This document shows, one piece after another, positions 17,614 to 26,122 of a stretch of 37,046 nt of DNA; positions within the stretch are counted from its first letter, which is position 1; each line of letters starts with the position of its first letter. The translations under genes were made by a program, and so were the position numbers. The notes under the pieces are model-generated. The model saw only the letters and a list, made by a program, of their open reading frames with translations, was not told where the DNA came from and did no database searches. The stretch is from Bacteroidales bacterium (GTDB lineage Bacteria; Bacteroidota; Bacteroidia; Bacteroidales; Tenuifilaceae): positions 1 through 37,046 of the forward strand of contig JAQUJY010000021.1 of NCBI GenBank assembly GCA_028680705.1, written 5' to 3'.

Positions 17614-19332
17614 ATGTTTGAATTAAGCGAACAAGAACAACTCCGCAGGGAATCGCTTGCAGAGTTACGCAGGTTAGGAATCGACCCATATCCTGCTGCA
17701 GAATATCCAATTACACACTCTTCTGAGCAAGTTATCGAAAATTTCGATAAGCTAAGCGACACAAAAACAGAGGTATACATTGCTGGACGCATTATGAACC
17801 GAAGAATAATGGGCAACGCCTCGTTCTTCGTAATTCAGGACGAGAAGAATAAGATCCAGGTTTATATCCGCAGAGACGATATCTGCCCCGATGAAGATAA
17901 AACGCTTTACAATACAGTTTTTAAAAAACTTCTCGATATTGGCGATATTGTGGGAGTTAAGGGTCATGCCTTTACAACCCAAATGGGCGAAAAATCAGTC
18001 CATGCCCACGAATTTACTTTGCTAGCTAAATCTATTAAACCCCTACCCATAGTTAAGGAAAAGGATGGTCAAGTTTTCGATGCATTTTCCGATCCCGAGC
18101 AGCGATATCGCCAACGTTATGTCGATTTGATAGTTAACCCTCAGGTTCGCGATACATTTATTAAGCGAAATAAGATTATCAACACCATGCGCGAGTTTTT
18201 CAATACAAAGGGTTACCTTGAGGTTGAAACTCCTATCCTACAACCCATACCCGGGGGTGCAGCAGCCAGACCATTCGTAACGCATCACAATGCTCTCGAT
18301 ATTCCGCTCTATCTTCGGGTTGCCAACGAACTTTACCTAAAAAGATTAATTGTTGGTGGATTCGAAGGGGTGTACGAGTTTGCAAAAGATTTCCGTAACG
18401 AGGGTATGGACCGAACCCATAACCCTGAGTTTACGGTTATGGAAATTTATGTGGCTTACAAAGATTACTTCTGGATGATGAATTTTACCGAGGAGATGGT
18501 CGAAAAAGTTGCCCTTGCGCTTCACGGAACAACTAAACTAAAAGTTGGCGATAAGAATATTGATTTTAAGCGTCCGTTCCAAAGAGTTACCATGACCGAT
18601 GCCATAAAGGAACACACAGGTTTTGATATTTCAGGAAAAACTGTGGAAGAGCTTCGCCAAGCCTGTACAACACTTGGTATTGAAACTGATAATACAATGG
18701 GAAAGGGCAAGCTTATTGATGAAATTTTTGGCGAAAAATGTGAGCATCATTATATTCAGCCCACATTTATAACCGATTATCCCATTGAAATGTCGCCACT
18801 CTGCAAGCGTCACCGAAGCAATCCTGAATTAACCGAGCGTTTTGAGCTAATGGTAAATGGCAAAGAACTCTGCAATGCCTACAGCGAACTTAACGATCCC
18901 ATCGATCAGCTTGAGCGCTTTCAAGAACAAATGAAATTGAGCGAAATGGGCGACGATGAGGCCATGTTTATCGATCATGACTTTGTGCGCGCCCTTGAGT
19001 ATGGCATGCCCACCTGCTCTGGAATGGGCATTGGCATAGACCGCTTAACCATGTTTATGACTAATCAACCATCAATTCAGGATGTGCTGCTATTCCCCCA
19101 GATGAAACCTGAACCCAAAACTCGAAAAGATTCTGTTGAAACTTTTGTTAAAGCGGGCATTGCACCCGAGTGGGTGCCTGTTCTTGAAAAAATGGGGCAT
19201 TCAACCGTTGCATCACTGAAAAGCCTAAAGGCTGGCAAACTCTTTAATGATCTTTGCGGGTACAACAAAAAGAATAAATTGGGAATCATAAACCCAACCA
19301 TGGAAGAAGTTGCCAAGTGGATTGGAGAATAA
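17614..19332 (+). CDS. lysS: Lysyl-tRNA synthetase, class II
   Basis: This enzyme charges tRNA-Lys. The 572-aa product has an N-terminal OB-fold anticodon-binding domain ([19 protein letters not shown] about residues 53-71). The class II catalytic core follows: motif 1 around [26 protein letters not shown], motif 2 [17 protein letters not shown], and motif 3 [14 protein letters not shown]-terminal extension of about 65 residues beyond the usual ~505 aa ([18 protein letters not shown] to the end) looks helix-hairpin-like and is common in Bacteroidota LysRS. It starts the conserved order lysS-gpsA-pgi, although here about 500 nt separate lysS from gpsA. Confidence 0.96.
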   Translation: MFELSEQEQLRRESLAELRRLGIDPYPAAEYPITHSSEQVIENFDKLSDTKTEVYIAGRIMNRRIMGNASFFVIQDEKNKIQVYIRRDDICPDEDKTLYNTVFKKLLDIGDIVGVKGHAFTTQMGEKSVHAHEFTLLAKSIKPLPIVKEKDGQVFDAFSDPEQRYRQRYVDLIVNPQVRDTFIKRNKIINTMREFFNTKGYLEVETPILQPIPGGAAARPFVTHHNALDIPLYLRVANELYLKRLIVGGFEGVYEFAKDFRNEGMDRTHNPEFTVMEIYVAYKDYFWMMNFTEEMVEKVALALHGTTKLKVGDKNIDFKRPFQRVTMTDAIKEHTGFDISGKTVEELRQACTTLGIETDNTMGKGKLIDEIFGEKCEHHYIQPTFITDYPIEMSPLCKRHRSNPELTERFELMVNGKELCNAYSELNDPIDQLERFQEQMKLSEMGDDEAMFIDHDFVRALEYGMPTCSGMGIGIDRLTMFMTNQPSIQDVLLFPQMKPEPKTRKDSVETFVKAGIAPEWVPVLEKMGHSTVASLKSLKAGKLFNDLCGYNKKNKLGIINPTMEEVAKWIGE

Positions 19333-19388
19333 AAACATACTTAAATAAAGAAATTCTATCAGATAAGAGTGAGAATAGTACACTAAAT

Positions 19389-19415
19389 AAATAATGATTA
19401 TCATCAAATCATTAT
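19389..19415. promoter_or_regulatory. Fur-like dyad downstream of lysS
   Basis: Positions 19389-19403 match the 7-1-7 Fur consensus TGATAATnATTATCA at 12 of 14 defined positions. It overlaps a second inverted repeat (ATAATGAT 19391-19398 with ATCATTAT 19408-19415). The region is AT-rich, so chance is possible. Confidence 0.3.
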
Positions 19416-19443
19416 AACCGAATAGCACGATTGTCATTTTTTG

Positions 19444-19462
19444 TATCTATCTTTGATAGATA
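19444..19462 (+). promoter_or_regulatory. -7 box inside a perfect 8-bp dyad
   Basis: TATCTTTG (19448-19455) is a consensus -7 box. It lies within the perfect inverted repeat TATCTATC-TTT-GATAGATA (19444-19462). No TTG is correctly spaced at -33, which could mean dependence on an activator or a false positive. Confidence 0.4.
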
Positions 19463-19537
19463 ATCACCGGACCGTCTTATCATAGCTTGAAATCTTGGTT
19501 CGGATATCACGAGGGGGCTTCTTAGCCCCCTTTTTTA
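19462..19537 (+). ncRNA. Candidate ~75-nt small RNA between lysS and gpsA
   Basis: A transcript starting about 7 nt after the -7 box would run to the intrinsic terminator at 19513-19536. It would fold a first stem CCGGACC (19467-19473) with GGTTCGG (19497-19503), including one G-U pair, with a 23-nt AU-rich loop, and then the terminator hairpin. It matches no RNA family I recognise and is not a tRNA. The alternative is that this is merely the far 3' end of the lysS transcript. Confidence 0.35.
19513..19536 (+). terminator. Strong intrinsic terminator in the lysS-gpsA gap
   Basis: GGGGGCT (19513-19519), loop TCTT, AGCCCCC (19524-19530), then six T. It lies 180 nt beyond the lysS stop, far for a simple lysS terminator. 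Confidence 0.88.
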
Positions 19538-19715
19538 TTGAGGCTATATACCACTCATATTGAGGATTTAACTTGCTTTTTAGCTTTTGTATACCTAAAT
19601 ACTAAGCGATAGTTCCAATGTAATCTTAAGAAATATTTTCTACCTTAGCTGGCTAATAAATCCTGTAGCAATAAAAAACAGCAGGGTTAAACTCTAGTGC
19701 AATAAATGTTAAGGC

Positions 19716-19737
19716 TGGAGAAATTTAAATATCTCCA
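19716..19737. repeat. 22-bp near-perfect palindrome upstream of gpsA
   Basis: TGGAGA-AATTTAAATA-TCTCCA: the outer 6-bp arms (19716-19721, 19732-19737) and the core ATTTAAAT are symmetric, with a single mismatched pair between them. It sits about 95 nt before gpsA and could be an operator or an RNA hairpin. The rest of the 19538-19829 spacer holds only a poor -7 match (TACCTTAG, 19641-19648). Confidence 0.35.
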
Positions 19738-19832
19738 ACAACTTTTGGTACCCAATGCAAATAGATGCGCTAGAACTAATGCCATAGATTTCAGGAAAAT
19801 GAATCTTCTAAAGAAAAACAATAAAATTTGTG

Positions 19833-20828
19833 ATGGAAAGTAAAAAATCAATTGCCGTAGTAGGAAGTGGAAGTTGGGCTACTGCTATTGCTAAGATACT
19901 TCACGAGAATCGGGAGGGGGTTAATTGGTACATTCGCGAACAGGGTATTATTGACAGCATAAAGTTACACCGCAATAACCCAAAATACCTTAGCTCGGTT
20001 TATTTTGATACAAATAGGATTAACCTTAGTAATGATATTAACGAAGTTGTAGAAAGCTCAGATATCATCGTCTTTGTTGTTCCATCGGTATTCCTGAAAA
20101 CTTGGCTTGAACCGCTTACCGCTTCACTCAAAAATAAATTCGTAGTAACGGCCATTAAAGGAATAGTTCCTCAGAATAATATAACCGTTGCCGAATATTT
20201 CAACCAGCAGTATAGCGTTCCGTTCGATAATATTGGAGTAATAAGTGGCCCTTGCCATGCCGAAGAGGTTGCACTTGGCAGATTATCATACCTAACCTTC
20301 TCATGCAAAAAGCAAAGCGAGGCCGAGCATCTAGCCTCATTCTTCAAGTCGTACTATATTAAAACCACCACCGGAACAGATATATACGGAACCGAGTACA
20401 GCGCGGTACTAAAAAATATTTTTGCCATGGCTACCGGAATCGCCCATGGATTAGGATATGGCGATAACTTTTTGGCTGTACTGGTAAGCAATGCACAGCT
20501 CGAAATTAAACGGTTTTTAGATAAGACCTATCCAAGCAAACGCGAGATTAGCACCTCGGCCTATTTAGGTGACTTGCTTGTAACAAGCTACTCGCAATTT
20601 AGCCGAAATAGGCTATTCGGAACCATGATTGGCAAAGGCTATTCCGTTAAAGCAACAATGCTAGAGATGAATATGGTTGCCGAAGGATACTACGCTACTC
20701 AATGTATTCATGAGATAAACAAGAAGCATGATGTAGAAATGCCCATCACACAAGCTGTTTACAATATTCTTTACGAGGGCATTGCCCCGTCTATAGAGAT
20801 GAAGATTCTTACTGAAAAGTTACAATAA
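19833..20828 (+). CDS. gpsA: NAD(P)-dependent glycerol-3-phosphate dehydrogenase
   Basis: GpsA reduces dihydroxyacetone phosphate to sn-glycerol 3-phosphate, the backbone for phospholipids. I prefer ATG at 19833 (331 aa) to the GTG one codon upstream. The N-terminal Rossmann motif is VVGSGSWATA (about residues 9-18). The middle holds FVVPS, the AIKGI segment and GPCHAEEV. The C-terminal catalytic block is YGTEYSAVLKNIFAMATG, with the catalytic Lys in AVLKN. Length is canonical. It precedes pgi by 19 nt, and these two are very likely co-transcribed, as in Bacteroides. Confidence 0.95.
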   Translation: MESKKSIAVVGSGSWATAIAKILHENREGVNWYIREQGIIDSIKLHRNNPKYLSSVYFDTNRINLSNDINEVVESSDIIVFVVPSVFLKTWLEPLTASLKNKFVVTAIKGIVPQNNITVAEYFNQQYSVPFDNIGVISGPCHAEEVALGRLSYLTFSCKKQSEAEHLASFFKSYYIKTTTGTDIYGTEYSAVLKNIFAMATGIAHGLGYGDNFLAVLVSNAQLEIKRFLDKTYPSKREISTSAYLGDLLVTSYSQFSRNRLFGTMIGKGYSVKATMLEMNMVAEGYYATQCIHEINKKHDVEMPITQAVYNILYEGIAPSIEMKILTEKLQ

Positions 20829-20847
20829 TCAACTTAAAACTTTGAAG

Positions 20848-22194
20848 ATGAGCACACTAAAAGTAAATATTGAAGATATTTTTGAGTTTGCTACTCAGGA
20901 TCAGGTTCAGAGCATGAAGAACGCCTTTGAACAAAACCTAAAAGTGCTCCACAATAAAATAGGGAAAGGTAACGAATACCTTGGATGGCTAAACCTTCCC
21001 TCATCAATCACAAATGACGATTTACACTCAATTTCTGAATGCGCAAATAGTTTAAGAGAGAAAAGCGAAATAGTTGTGGTGGTGGGCATTGGCGGATCGT
21101 ACCTTGGTGCCAAAGCGGTGCTCGAAGCCCTTAACCATTCGTTCTCAGGACTTTTGCCATCCAATTCTCCTCAAATTATTTTTGCTGGTCACAACATCTG
21201 CGAGGACTATCACTCAGAACTACTCGAACTGCTCGATAATCGTTCGTACTCAATTGTGGTAATATCTAAATCGGGAACAACAACCGAACCCGCCATTGCA
21301 TTCAGGCTTTTAAAACAACACCTCGAATCGAAGGTTGGCAAGGAAGAAGCCTCCAGTCGCATTGTAGCGATTACCGATGCTGCCAAGGGAGCGCTTAGGC
21401 AACACTCAACACAGGAGGGATACAAAACATTTATCATACCCGATAACGTTGGTGGACGCTACTCTGTATTAACCCCTGTTGGCCTACTACCCATAGCCAT
21501 AGCAGGGTATAGCATTGAACAATTGGTAAAAGGTGCGGCCTCAGCTGAAGAGCAAAACGGGCAAAACATTTCCTTCGATGATAATTTGGCTTGTCAATAC
21601 GCGGCAGCTCGTAATGCCCTCTATAAAAATGGTTACAATATTGAGATAATGGTTAACTACACACCAAAACTGCACTACCTTACCGAGTGGTGGAAACAGC
21701 TCTTTGGCGAAAGTGAAGGGAAAGAGAACAAAGGAATATTCCCAGCTGGTGTTGATTTCACAACTGATCTGCACTCACTTGGTCAATATATTCAAGAGGG
21801 ACAACGCATCATATTCGAAACCGTTATTTCCGTTGCAAATACCAATAAAACCTTAAAAATACCTGAGGATAGTGAGAATTTAGATGAGCTCAACTACATT
21901 GCTGGGCGCAGGCTATCTGACGTAAACAGAATGGCGCAGATGGGAACTACCCTTGCACACCTCGACGGTAAGGTTCCAAATATCAACATTGAGATACCTG
22001 AAATAAACGAATACTGGTTGGGCTACTTGATATACTTCTTTGAAAAAGCATGCGCATTAAGCGGCTACTACATAGATGTTAATCCTTTCGATCAACCAGG
22101 TGTAGAAGTTTACAAAAAGAATATGTTTGCCCTACTGGGCAAAAAGGGTTACGAAGAACAAGGTAAACTCCTTAGAGAAATACTGGAGGAATAA
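20848..22194 (+). CDS. pgi: Glucose-6-phosphate isomerase
   Basis: Pgi interconverts glucose 6-phosphate and fructose 6-phosphate in glycolysis and gluconeogenesis. ATG at 20848 gives 448 aa, the length of the short bacterial subfamily. Two sugar-isomerase domains are visible: VVGIGGSYLGAKAVLEAL (about residues 72-89) and SKSGTTTEPAIAFR (about 138-151) bind the phosphate. GGRYSVLTPVGLLP, the GIFPAGVDFTTDLHSLGQ block and the C-terminal signature FDQPGVEVYKKN complete the active site. A TTG two codons upstream is in frame but less likely. Confidence 0.96.
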   Translation: MSTLKVNIEDIFEFATQDQVQSMKNAFEQNLKVLHNKIGKGNEYLGWLNLPSSITNDDLHSISECANSLREKSEIVVVVGIGGSYLGAKAVLEALNHSFSGLLPSNSPQIIFAGHNICEDYHSELLELLDNRSYSIVVISKSGTTTEPAIAFRLLKQHLESKVGKEEASSRIVAITDAAKGALRQHSTQEGYKTFIIPDNVGGRYSVLTPVGLLPIAIAGYSIEQLVKGAASAEEQNGQNISFDDNLACQYAAARNALYKNGYNIEIMVNYTPKLHYLTEWWKQLFGESEGKENKGIFPAGVDFTTDLHSLGQYIQEGQRIIFETVISVANTNKTLKIPEDSENLDELNYIAGRRLSDVNRMAQMGTTLAHLDGKVPNINIEIPEINEYWLGYLIYFFEKACALSGYYIDVNPFDQPGVEVYKKNMFALLGKKGYEEQGKLLREILEE

Positions 22195-22260
22195 GTCCAG
22201 ATTATCATATTACTACTCAATCTTTCTCCTTACTTTGTATAATCTATAACTAATCAATCT

Positions 22261-23649
22261 ATGAAAAAGTTGATGGTTCATCCTAAAGCAGTTGCACTGA
22301 CAACCATGTTTTTCGGTTTACTACTAACCGTATATTCATCATCAGTTATAGCGCAAACCTACCCTAAAATACTTAGGGATGTATCAACTGAAATGAATAC
22401 AGAACAAGTGGTTAGCATTGCAGGTGCACCAACAAAAACAGTTGAGGTTTTGCGATGGTTTTATAGCACCGATCAGGTTGTAATAATTAATGACGAGGTA
22501 GTTGATATCCGAATTAGCCAGAGGATTAAACCCGAAAAACGTAGCAAGGATAGTTCAAGTTCTCCCAAACGAAGGGTAGCGATGCTTAGAATTGGCATGA
22601 ACACAGAAGAAATTTTTGAAATAGCAGGCGAGCCAGATGTAAAAGCAAAAGGCATCGACTACTATTACACCAACAGGCACCGAGTTGAGTTTACCAATCA
22701 AAAGGTCTCAAGGGTTGAGTTGCACATTAAGAAAGGGTTGGATATTCTGGATTGGATAAGGCTTAATTTTAGCAAGGGTGGTCTGCTATTTATGAACATC
22801 ACGCTAGCCTTTATAATGTTTGGCGTTGCCCTTGAAATAAAAATCGGACATTTTAAAGAGGTAATTCTCAAACCTAAGTCATTCATTATTGGAGTCTTTT
22901 CTCAATTCGTTGCGCTACCTGCTTTAACCTTTTTGCTAGTCCTTATCCTTAAACCATCGCCCAGTGTTGCACTGGGAATGATACTGGTGGCGGCCTGCCC
23001 AGGAGGAAATATATCAAATTTCATATCATCGTTAGCCAAAGCCAATATTGAACTCTCAATAAGCTTAACGGCCATGGCCACGCTTTTAGCAGTTTTTATG
23101 ACACCTCTTAACTTTGCACTTTGGGGAGGTCTGTACTCGGGGACTGCCGAATTGGTTATCCCCATTAAAATTGATATTTGGGAGATGATGAAAACAGTTT
23201 TTATACTCTTGGGTATTCCAATAGTTCTGGGTGTTTTATTCTCAATTAAGCTTCCTAACATCACTAAAAAAATTATTAAACCTCTCAAAATATTTTCATT
23301 ATTAGCTTTTGCAGGCTTTGTTGTTGCCGCGTTGGCTTCAAACTTTAAGTTTTTCCTTGAGTATATTCATCTAATAATACTCTTGGTTTTTGCACATAAT
23401 ATTCTTGCCCTAACAACAGGATACTCATTGGCCAGTATTTTTGGGTTGAATAAGCCCGACAGAAGAACACTTACCATAGAAACAGGGATTCAAAACTCGG
23501 GCTTAGGGCTTGTTCTAATTTTTAACCCTAATCTGTTTGATGGCATTGGCGGAATGGCTTTCGTTGCGGCATGGTGGGGCATTTGGCACATTATTGCAGG
23601 ATTAGGAATAGCCTCATTCTGGTCCAGAAAACCAATTGTAAAACCATAA
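22261..23649 (+). CDS. Signal peptide / BamE-like repeat / SBF (bile acid:Na+ symporter family) fusion
   Basis: The 462-aa protein has three parts. Residues 1-31 form a signal peptide (ending SSVIA). Residues about 38-84 and 107-155 are two similar repeats (core MNTEQVVSIAGAP and MNTEEIFEIAGEP, then aromatic-rich strands) resembling the SmpA/OmlA/BamE-type fold. From about 170 onward it is an SBF/BASS transporter. The sodium-site residues of bacterial ASBT homologs are kept: Gln in GVFSQFVALPA (about 215), Asn in CPGGNISNF (about 253) and Glu in TIETGIQNSGLG. The transporter begins at the segment equivalent to ASBT helix 2 (FIMFGVALEIK), so nine helices with a periplasmic N-terminus are expected, consistent with the exported repeats. 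The substrate is unknown; family members move bile acids, organic anions or pantoate-like compounds. It lies 66 nt after pgi and 23 nt before the acyltransferase gene. Confidence 0.8.
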   Translation: MKKLMVHPKAVALTTMFFGLLLTVYSSSVIAQTYPKILRDVSTEMNTEQVVSIAGAPTKTVEVLRWFYSTDQVVIINDEVVDIRISQRIKPEKRSKDSSSSPKRRVAMLRIGMNTEEIFEIAGEPDVKAKGIDYYYTNRHRVEFTNQKVSRVELHIKKGLDILDWIRLNFSKGGLLFMNITLAFIMFGVALEIKIGHFKEVILKPKSFIIGVFSQFVALPALTFLLVLILKPSPSVALGMILVAACPGGNISNFISSLAKANIELSISLTAMATLLAVFMTPLNFALWGGLYSGTAELVIPIKIDIWEMMKTVFILLGIPIVLGVLFSIKLPNITKKIIKPLKIFSLLAFAGFVVAALASNFKFFLEYIHLIILLVFAHNILALTTGYSLASIFGLNKPDRRTLTIETGIQNSGLGLVLIFNPNLFDGIGGMAFVAAWWGIWHIIAGLGIASFWSRKPIVKP

Positions 23650-23672
23650 ACCGTGTAATTTTATAATCCATT

Positions 23673-25052
23673 ATGCCTACAAAACGCGAAAAAATTGAAC
23701 AATGGTCAAGATCGTACTATGCTTTAAAGCTTTACGTTGACCTATGTTTTAAGTTTTACTTTAAGAATACGATAGAGGGCTTGGAGAATATTCCAAAAGA
23801 TAAACCCATAATTTTAGCGCCAAACCACCAGAATGCTTTAATGGATGCTCTTGCCGTGCTTTGCACTAAAACTTGGCAACCTGTTTTTGTGGCTCGTGCT
23901 GATATCTTTAAAAACCCTCTGATTAGTAAAATACTCACTTTTCTTAAAATACTGCCCATTTTTCGCATTCGCGATGGTTACGAAAATCTTCAAAAAAACG
24001 ATGACGTTTTCAATAAAACTGTTGATGTAATTAACAATAGAAACGGATTAGTAATTCTACCGGAGGGAAATCACGGGGACAAAAAACGGCTTCGTCCGCT
24101 AAAAAAAGGCATTGCCCGAATTGCGCTGCAGGCCGAAAACTCATTCAATGGCGAATTAGATATCCACATTGTACCCGTAGGAATTGACTACACTGATTAC
24201 ATTAAGGTCCGAAGCGGATTATTAATAAGATATGGTACCCCAATCCCTGTTAGACCTTTGATGAAGCTTTATAAAAGCAATCCGGCCAAGGCACATAAAC
24301 TTCTAATTGAACTAGTTGAACGAGGACTTAAACCAGAAATGGTACACATTAAGGACGAGAAGTACTATATGGTCTACAAGATAATTCTAGACATGTTTAC
24401 CAAGGTATACAACCGAGCTAATAGTAAAAAGGACAACCATAGCAACCAATTTACCACCCAAAAATTAATCATTACTAAAATGGATAAGTTTAGGCAGAAT
24501 AACTCTGACGATTTTCTGCTACTTGCCGCCGATGCCCTTGAGTACAACCTACTGCTAAATCGCCGAGACCTCACCTCGAATACCTACCCAATGAGTAAAA
24601 GGAGTAAATGGTCTTTCGGCCCGCTTGCGATTTTATTACTCGTTCTTTCCCCTCTACATTTTTACTCGTTTATCAACAACCTTATCCCATTAAGTGGCGC
24701 TAGATTATTAAGCAACAAGTTTAAAGACAAACAGTTTTTAAGTAGCGTAAGGTTTGTCGGGTGGTTGGTTCTTGCGCCAATTTTTCATTTAATACAAATG
24801 GCTGCTTTTGCAGTTATCACAAAAAGTTTGCTTTTCACATTGGTTTATGCCGTCTCATTGCCTCTATCAGTATACTTCTTCTTCCTTTACAAAGGGTGGA
24901 GTACAAAATTATGGTCTTGGATAAAAGAACTGAAATTCGCCATCCTCTTGCCCAAAAGACTTACACGTTTAAATGAGCTACACGGAGATTTAACTCGCCA
25001 AATGTTTGAAGTTATCGAGTTTACAAATGAAGATGAGTACATGAAGCCATAG
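23673..25052 (+). CDS. PlsC-type lysophospholipid acyltransferase family protein with membrane C-terminus
   Basis: The 459-aa membrane protein carries a glycerolipid acyltransferase domain at its N-terminus: GLENIPKDKPIILAPNHQNALMDAL (about residues 36-60), an arginine-containing block FRIRDGYENL, and an EGN-type motif III (LPEGNHGDKKRLRPLKKG). Family members transfer acyl chains to lysophospholipids or related acceptors at the inner membrane. The first motif has five residues between His52 and Asp58 (HX5D) rather than the canonical HX4D. The last third has several hydrophobic segments (about residues 310-345 and 360-415), unlike short 240-aa PlsC enzymes. The acceptor is unknown. It may form an operon with the upstream SBF fusion. 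Confidence 0.78.
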   Translation: MPTKREKIEQWSRSYYALKLYVDLCFKFYFKNTIEGLENIPKDKPIILAPNHQNALMDALAVLCTKTWQPVFVARADIFKNPLISKILTFLKILPIFRIRDGYENLQKNDDVFNKTVDVINNRNGLVILPEGNHGDKKRLRPLKKGIARIALQAENSFNGELDIHIVPVGIDYTDYIKVRSGLLIRYGTPIPVRPLMKLYKSNPAKAHKLLIELVERGLKPEMVHIKDEKYYMVYKIILDMFTKVYNRANSKKDNHSNQFTTQKLIITKMDKFRQNNSDDFLLLAADALEYNLLLNRRDLTSNTYPMSKRSKWSFGPLAILLLVLSPLHFYSFINNLIPLSGARLLSNKFKDKQFLSSVRFVGWLVLAPIFHLIQMAAFAVITKSLLFTLVYAVSLPLSVYFFFLYKGWSTKLWSWIKELKFAILLPKRLTRLNELHGDLTRQMFEVIEFTNEDEYMKP

Positions 25053-25062
25053 CAAAATAGGA

Positions 25063-25698
25063 CTACTGCTTTTTATAAGCTTCACCAATTATTGTAACTA
25101 CCGGTGGGTCTCCATAGGGTCTATGGTGCTCAACCTTAAGCACCAGAACAAAATCAGCATCCTTTTGAGCTGCATTACGCCTTGCCACAATCTCGGCACT
25201 CGACTCAAGCGTATTGGATTTAAAGTAATGCTGACGGGTTGAGGCTACATGCTTAATACTAATATCGCTAACCTTAACCATCCCAGCAATATCCTCAGGG
25301 TTTTTGGTGATAGTAACCTCTTTCCAATCTCTTGGCGACTTCTCTATGGTCTCCTTCTTGGTTAAATCATCCACAACACCATTTTGGTAGTAGATTGTTT
25401 TCACCAGTCTCCTGTCAATCCATTCCATATCCTTGCCACCTAACTTTGTGTAAAACACAAATTTATCCGACACACGCTTTACCTCGCAAATCATGTCCTC
25501 TCCACTCATCAACATCAACTTATCACTAGAGGTTGGGTTTTGCGTATCAGCATTAAATTCAAGTGCTTGAAAACAAATTGCAACACTACTGTCAAATGTG
25601 TCATTAACAAAAAAACCGGCTGCACATGTAGTCATAACAAGGATCTTACCATGGATAAAGAAGTAGAAGATTGTTGTGGTAATTTTTTTTAGGTGCAT
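25063..25698 (-). CDS. Exported protein of unknown function
   Basis: I do not recognise this 211-aa protein. Residues 1-27 form a hydrophobic N-terminal segment that could be a signal peptide or anchor (KKITTTIFYFFIHGKILVM then TCAAG); no clear lipobox is seen. Residues about 58-100 (DKLMLMSGEDMICEVKRVSDKFVFYTK to IYYQNGVVDDL) resemble the small beta-rich unit found in many Bacteroidota exported proteins, in which a gene product repeats D-x-hydrophobic-x-x-x-x-G-x-x-hydrophobic patterns. The C-terminal half (RRNAAQKDADFVLVLKVEHHR to IIGEAYKK) looks like an alpha/beta unit. It has a good promoter on its own strand and converges on the acyltransferase gene with a 10-nt gap. Confidence 0.7.
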   Translation of the reverse strand: MHLKKITTTIFYFFIHGKILVMTTCAAGFFVNDTFDSSVAICFQALEFNADTQNPTSSDKLMLMSGEDMICEVKRVSDKFVFYTKLGGKDMEWIDRRLVKTIYYQNGVVDDLTKKETIEKSPRDWKEVTITKNPEDIAGMVKVSDISIKHVASTRQHYFKSNTLESSAEIVARRNAAQKDADFVLVLKVEHHRPYGDPPVVTIIGEAYKKQ

Positions 25699-25720
25699 TG
25701 TAAATTATTCTTTAGGTACA

Positions 25721-25750
25721 CAAATATATTAAACATCACATCAAAAACAA
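25721..25750 (-). promoter_or_regulatory. Promoter of the exported hypothetical
   Basis: On the minus strand TTG (25748-25750), a 19-nt spacer and TATATTTG (25721-25728) match the consensus. The start codon at 25698 follows after about 22 nt. Confidence 0.6.
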
Positions 25751-25846
25751 CAAAAAAGCTAATCTAACTAAACCGAATGTTTGTAGAAAGAAATACGCTA
25801 TTGAGCACAACTAAACAAACACTGGTCAAAAAGAATACTGAAAATA

Positions 25847-25877
25847 TTTGTTAGTTAGTGAACATAAACTAACTTTG
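25847..25877 (+). promoter_or_regulatory. Promoter of the 69-aa membrane protein / TetR operon
   Basis: TTTG (25847-25850), a 19-nt spacer and TAACTTTG (25870-25877) match the consensus exactly. The spacer and half of the -7 box are occupied by the 20-bp dyad described at 25854-25873, an arrangement typical of autorepression. Confidence 0.7.
25854..25873. promoter_or_regulatory. Candidate TetR operator 1
   Basis: An imperfect 20-bp dyad GTTAGTGAACATAAACTAAC, with 6-bp perfect outer arms on each side if read as GTTAGT/(A)ACTAAC. Its reverse complement aligns with operator 2 (26867-26886): 18 of 22 positions agree over the extended alignment starting AAGTTAGTT. Confidence 0.55.
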
Positions 25878-25908
25878 TGCGTTATAATAATTACCGTAAC
25901 TAAAACTT

Positions 25909-26118
25909 ATGAAAATGAAAATTATATCAGTAGTTAGAATGATAGGGTTTATTGGAACTATTCTTACCTCAATCCCCCTCTTCTATTTTTATATTAGTAC
26001 CCAAACCCCAAAAAACTTTTTGCTAGTTCATCTGCACGTATGGCTTGGAGTACTGTTCATTGTTTTTGCTGTTACTAATATGATTATGAATAAACGTGCT
26101 GAAAGGCAAAAAAGTTAA
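25909..26118 (+). CDS. Small two-helix membrane protein
   Basis: A 69-aa protein with two predicted membrane helices (about residues 8-29 and 40-60) separated by a short polar loop (STQTPKNF), and a basic C-terminus (NKRAERQKS). I do not recognise a family. ATG at 25909 is the first start after the promoter; a second Met two codons later is an alternative. It ends 4 nt before the tetR start, so the two are almost certainly co-transcribed and co-repressed. It may be an accessory part of the exporter system encoded downstream, but that is inference from position only. Confidence 0.65.
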   Translation: MKMKIISVVRMIGFIGTILTSIPLFYFYISTQTPKNFLLVHLHVWLGVLFIVFAVTNMIMNKRAERQKS

Positions 26119-26122
26119 TATC

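Noticed and set aside
19462-19512. Possible tRNA, because of a GGTTCGGAT segment resembling a T-arm
   Set aside because: No acceptor stem, anticodon arm or D-arm can be drawn; the segment pairs better with CCGGACC as a simple stem.
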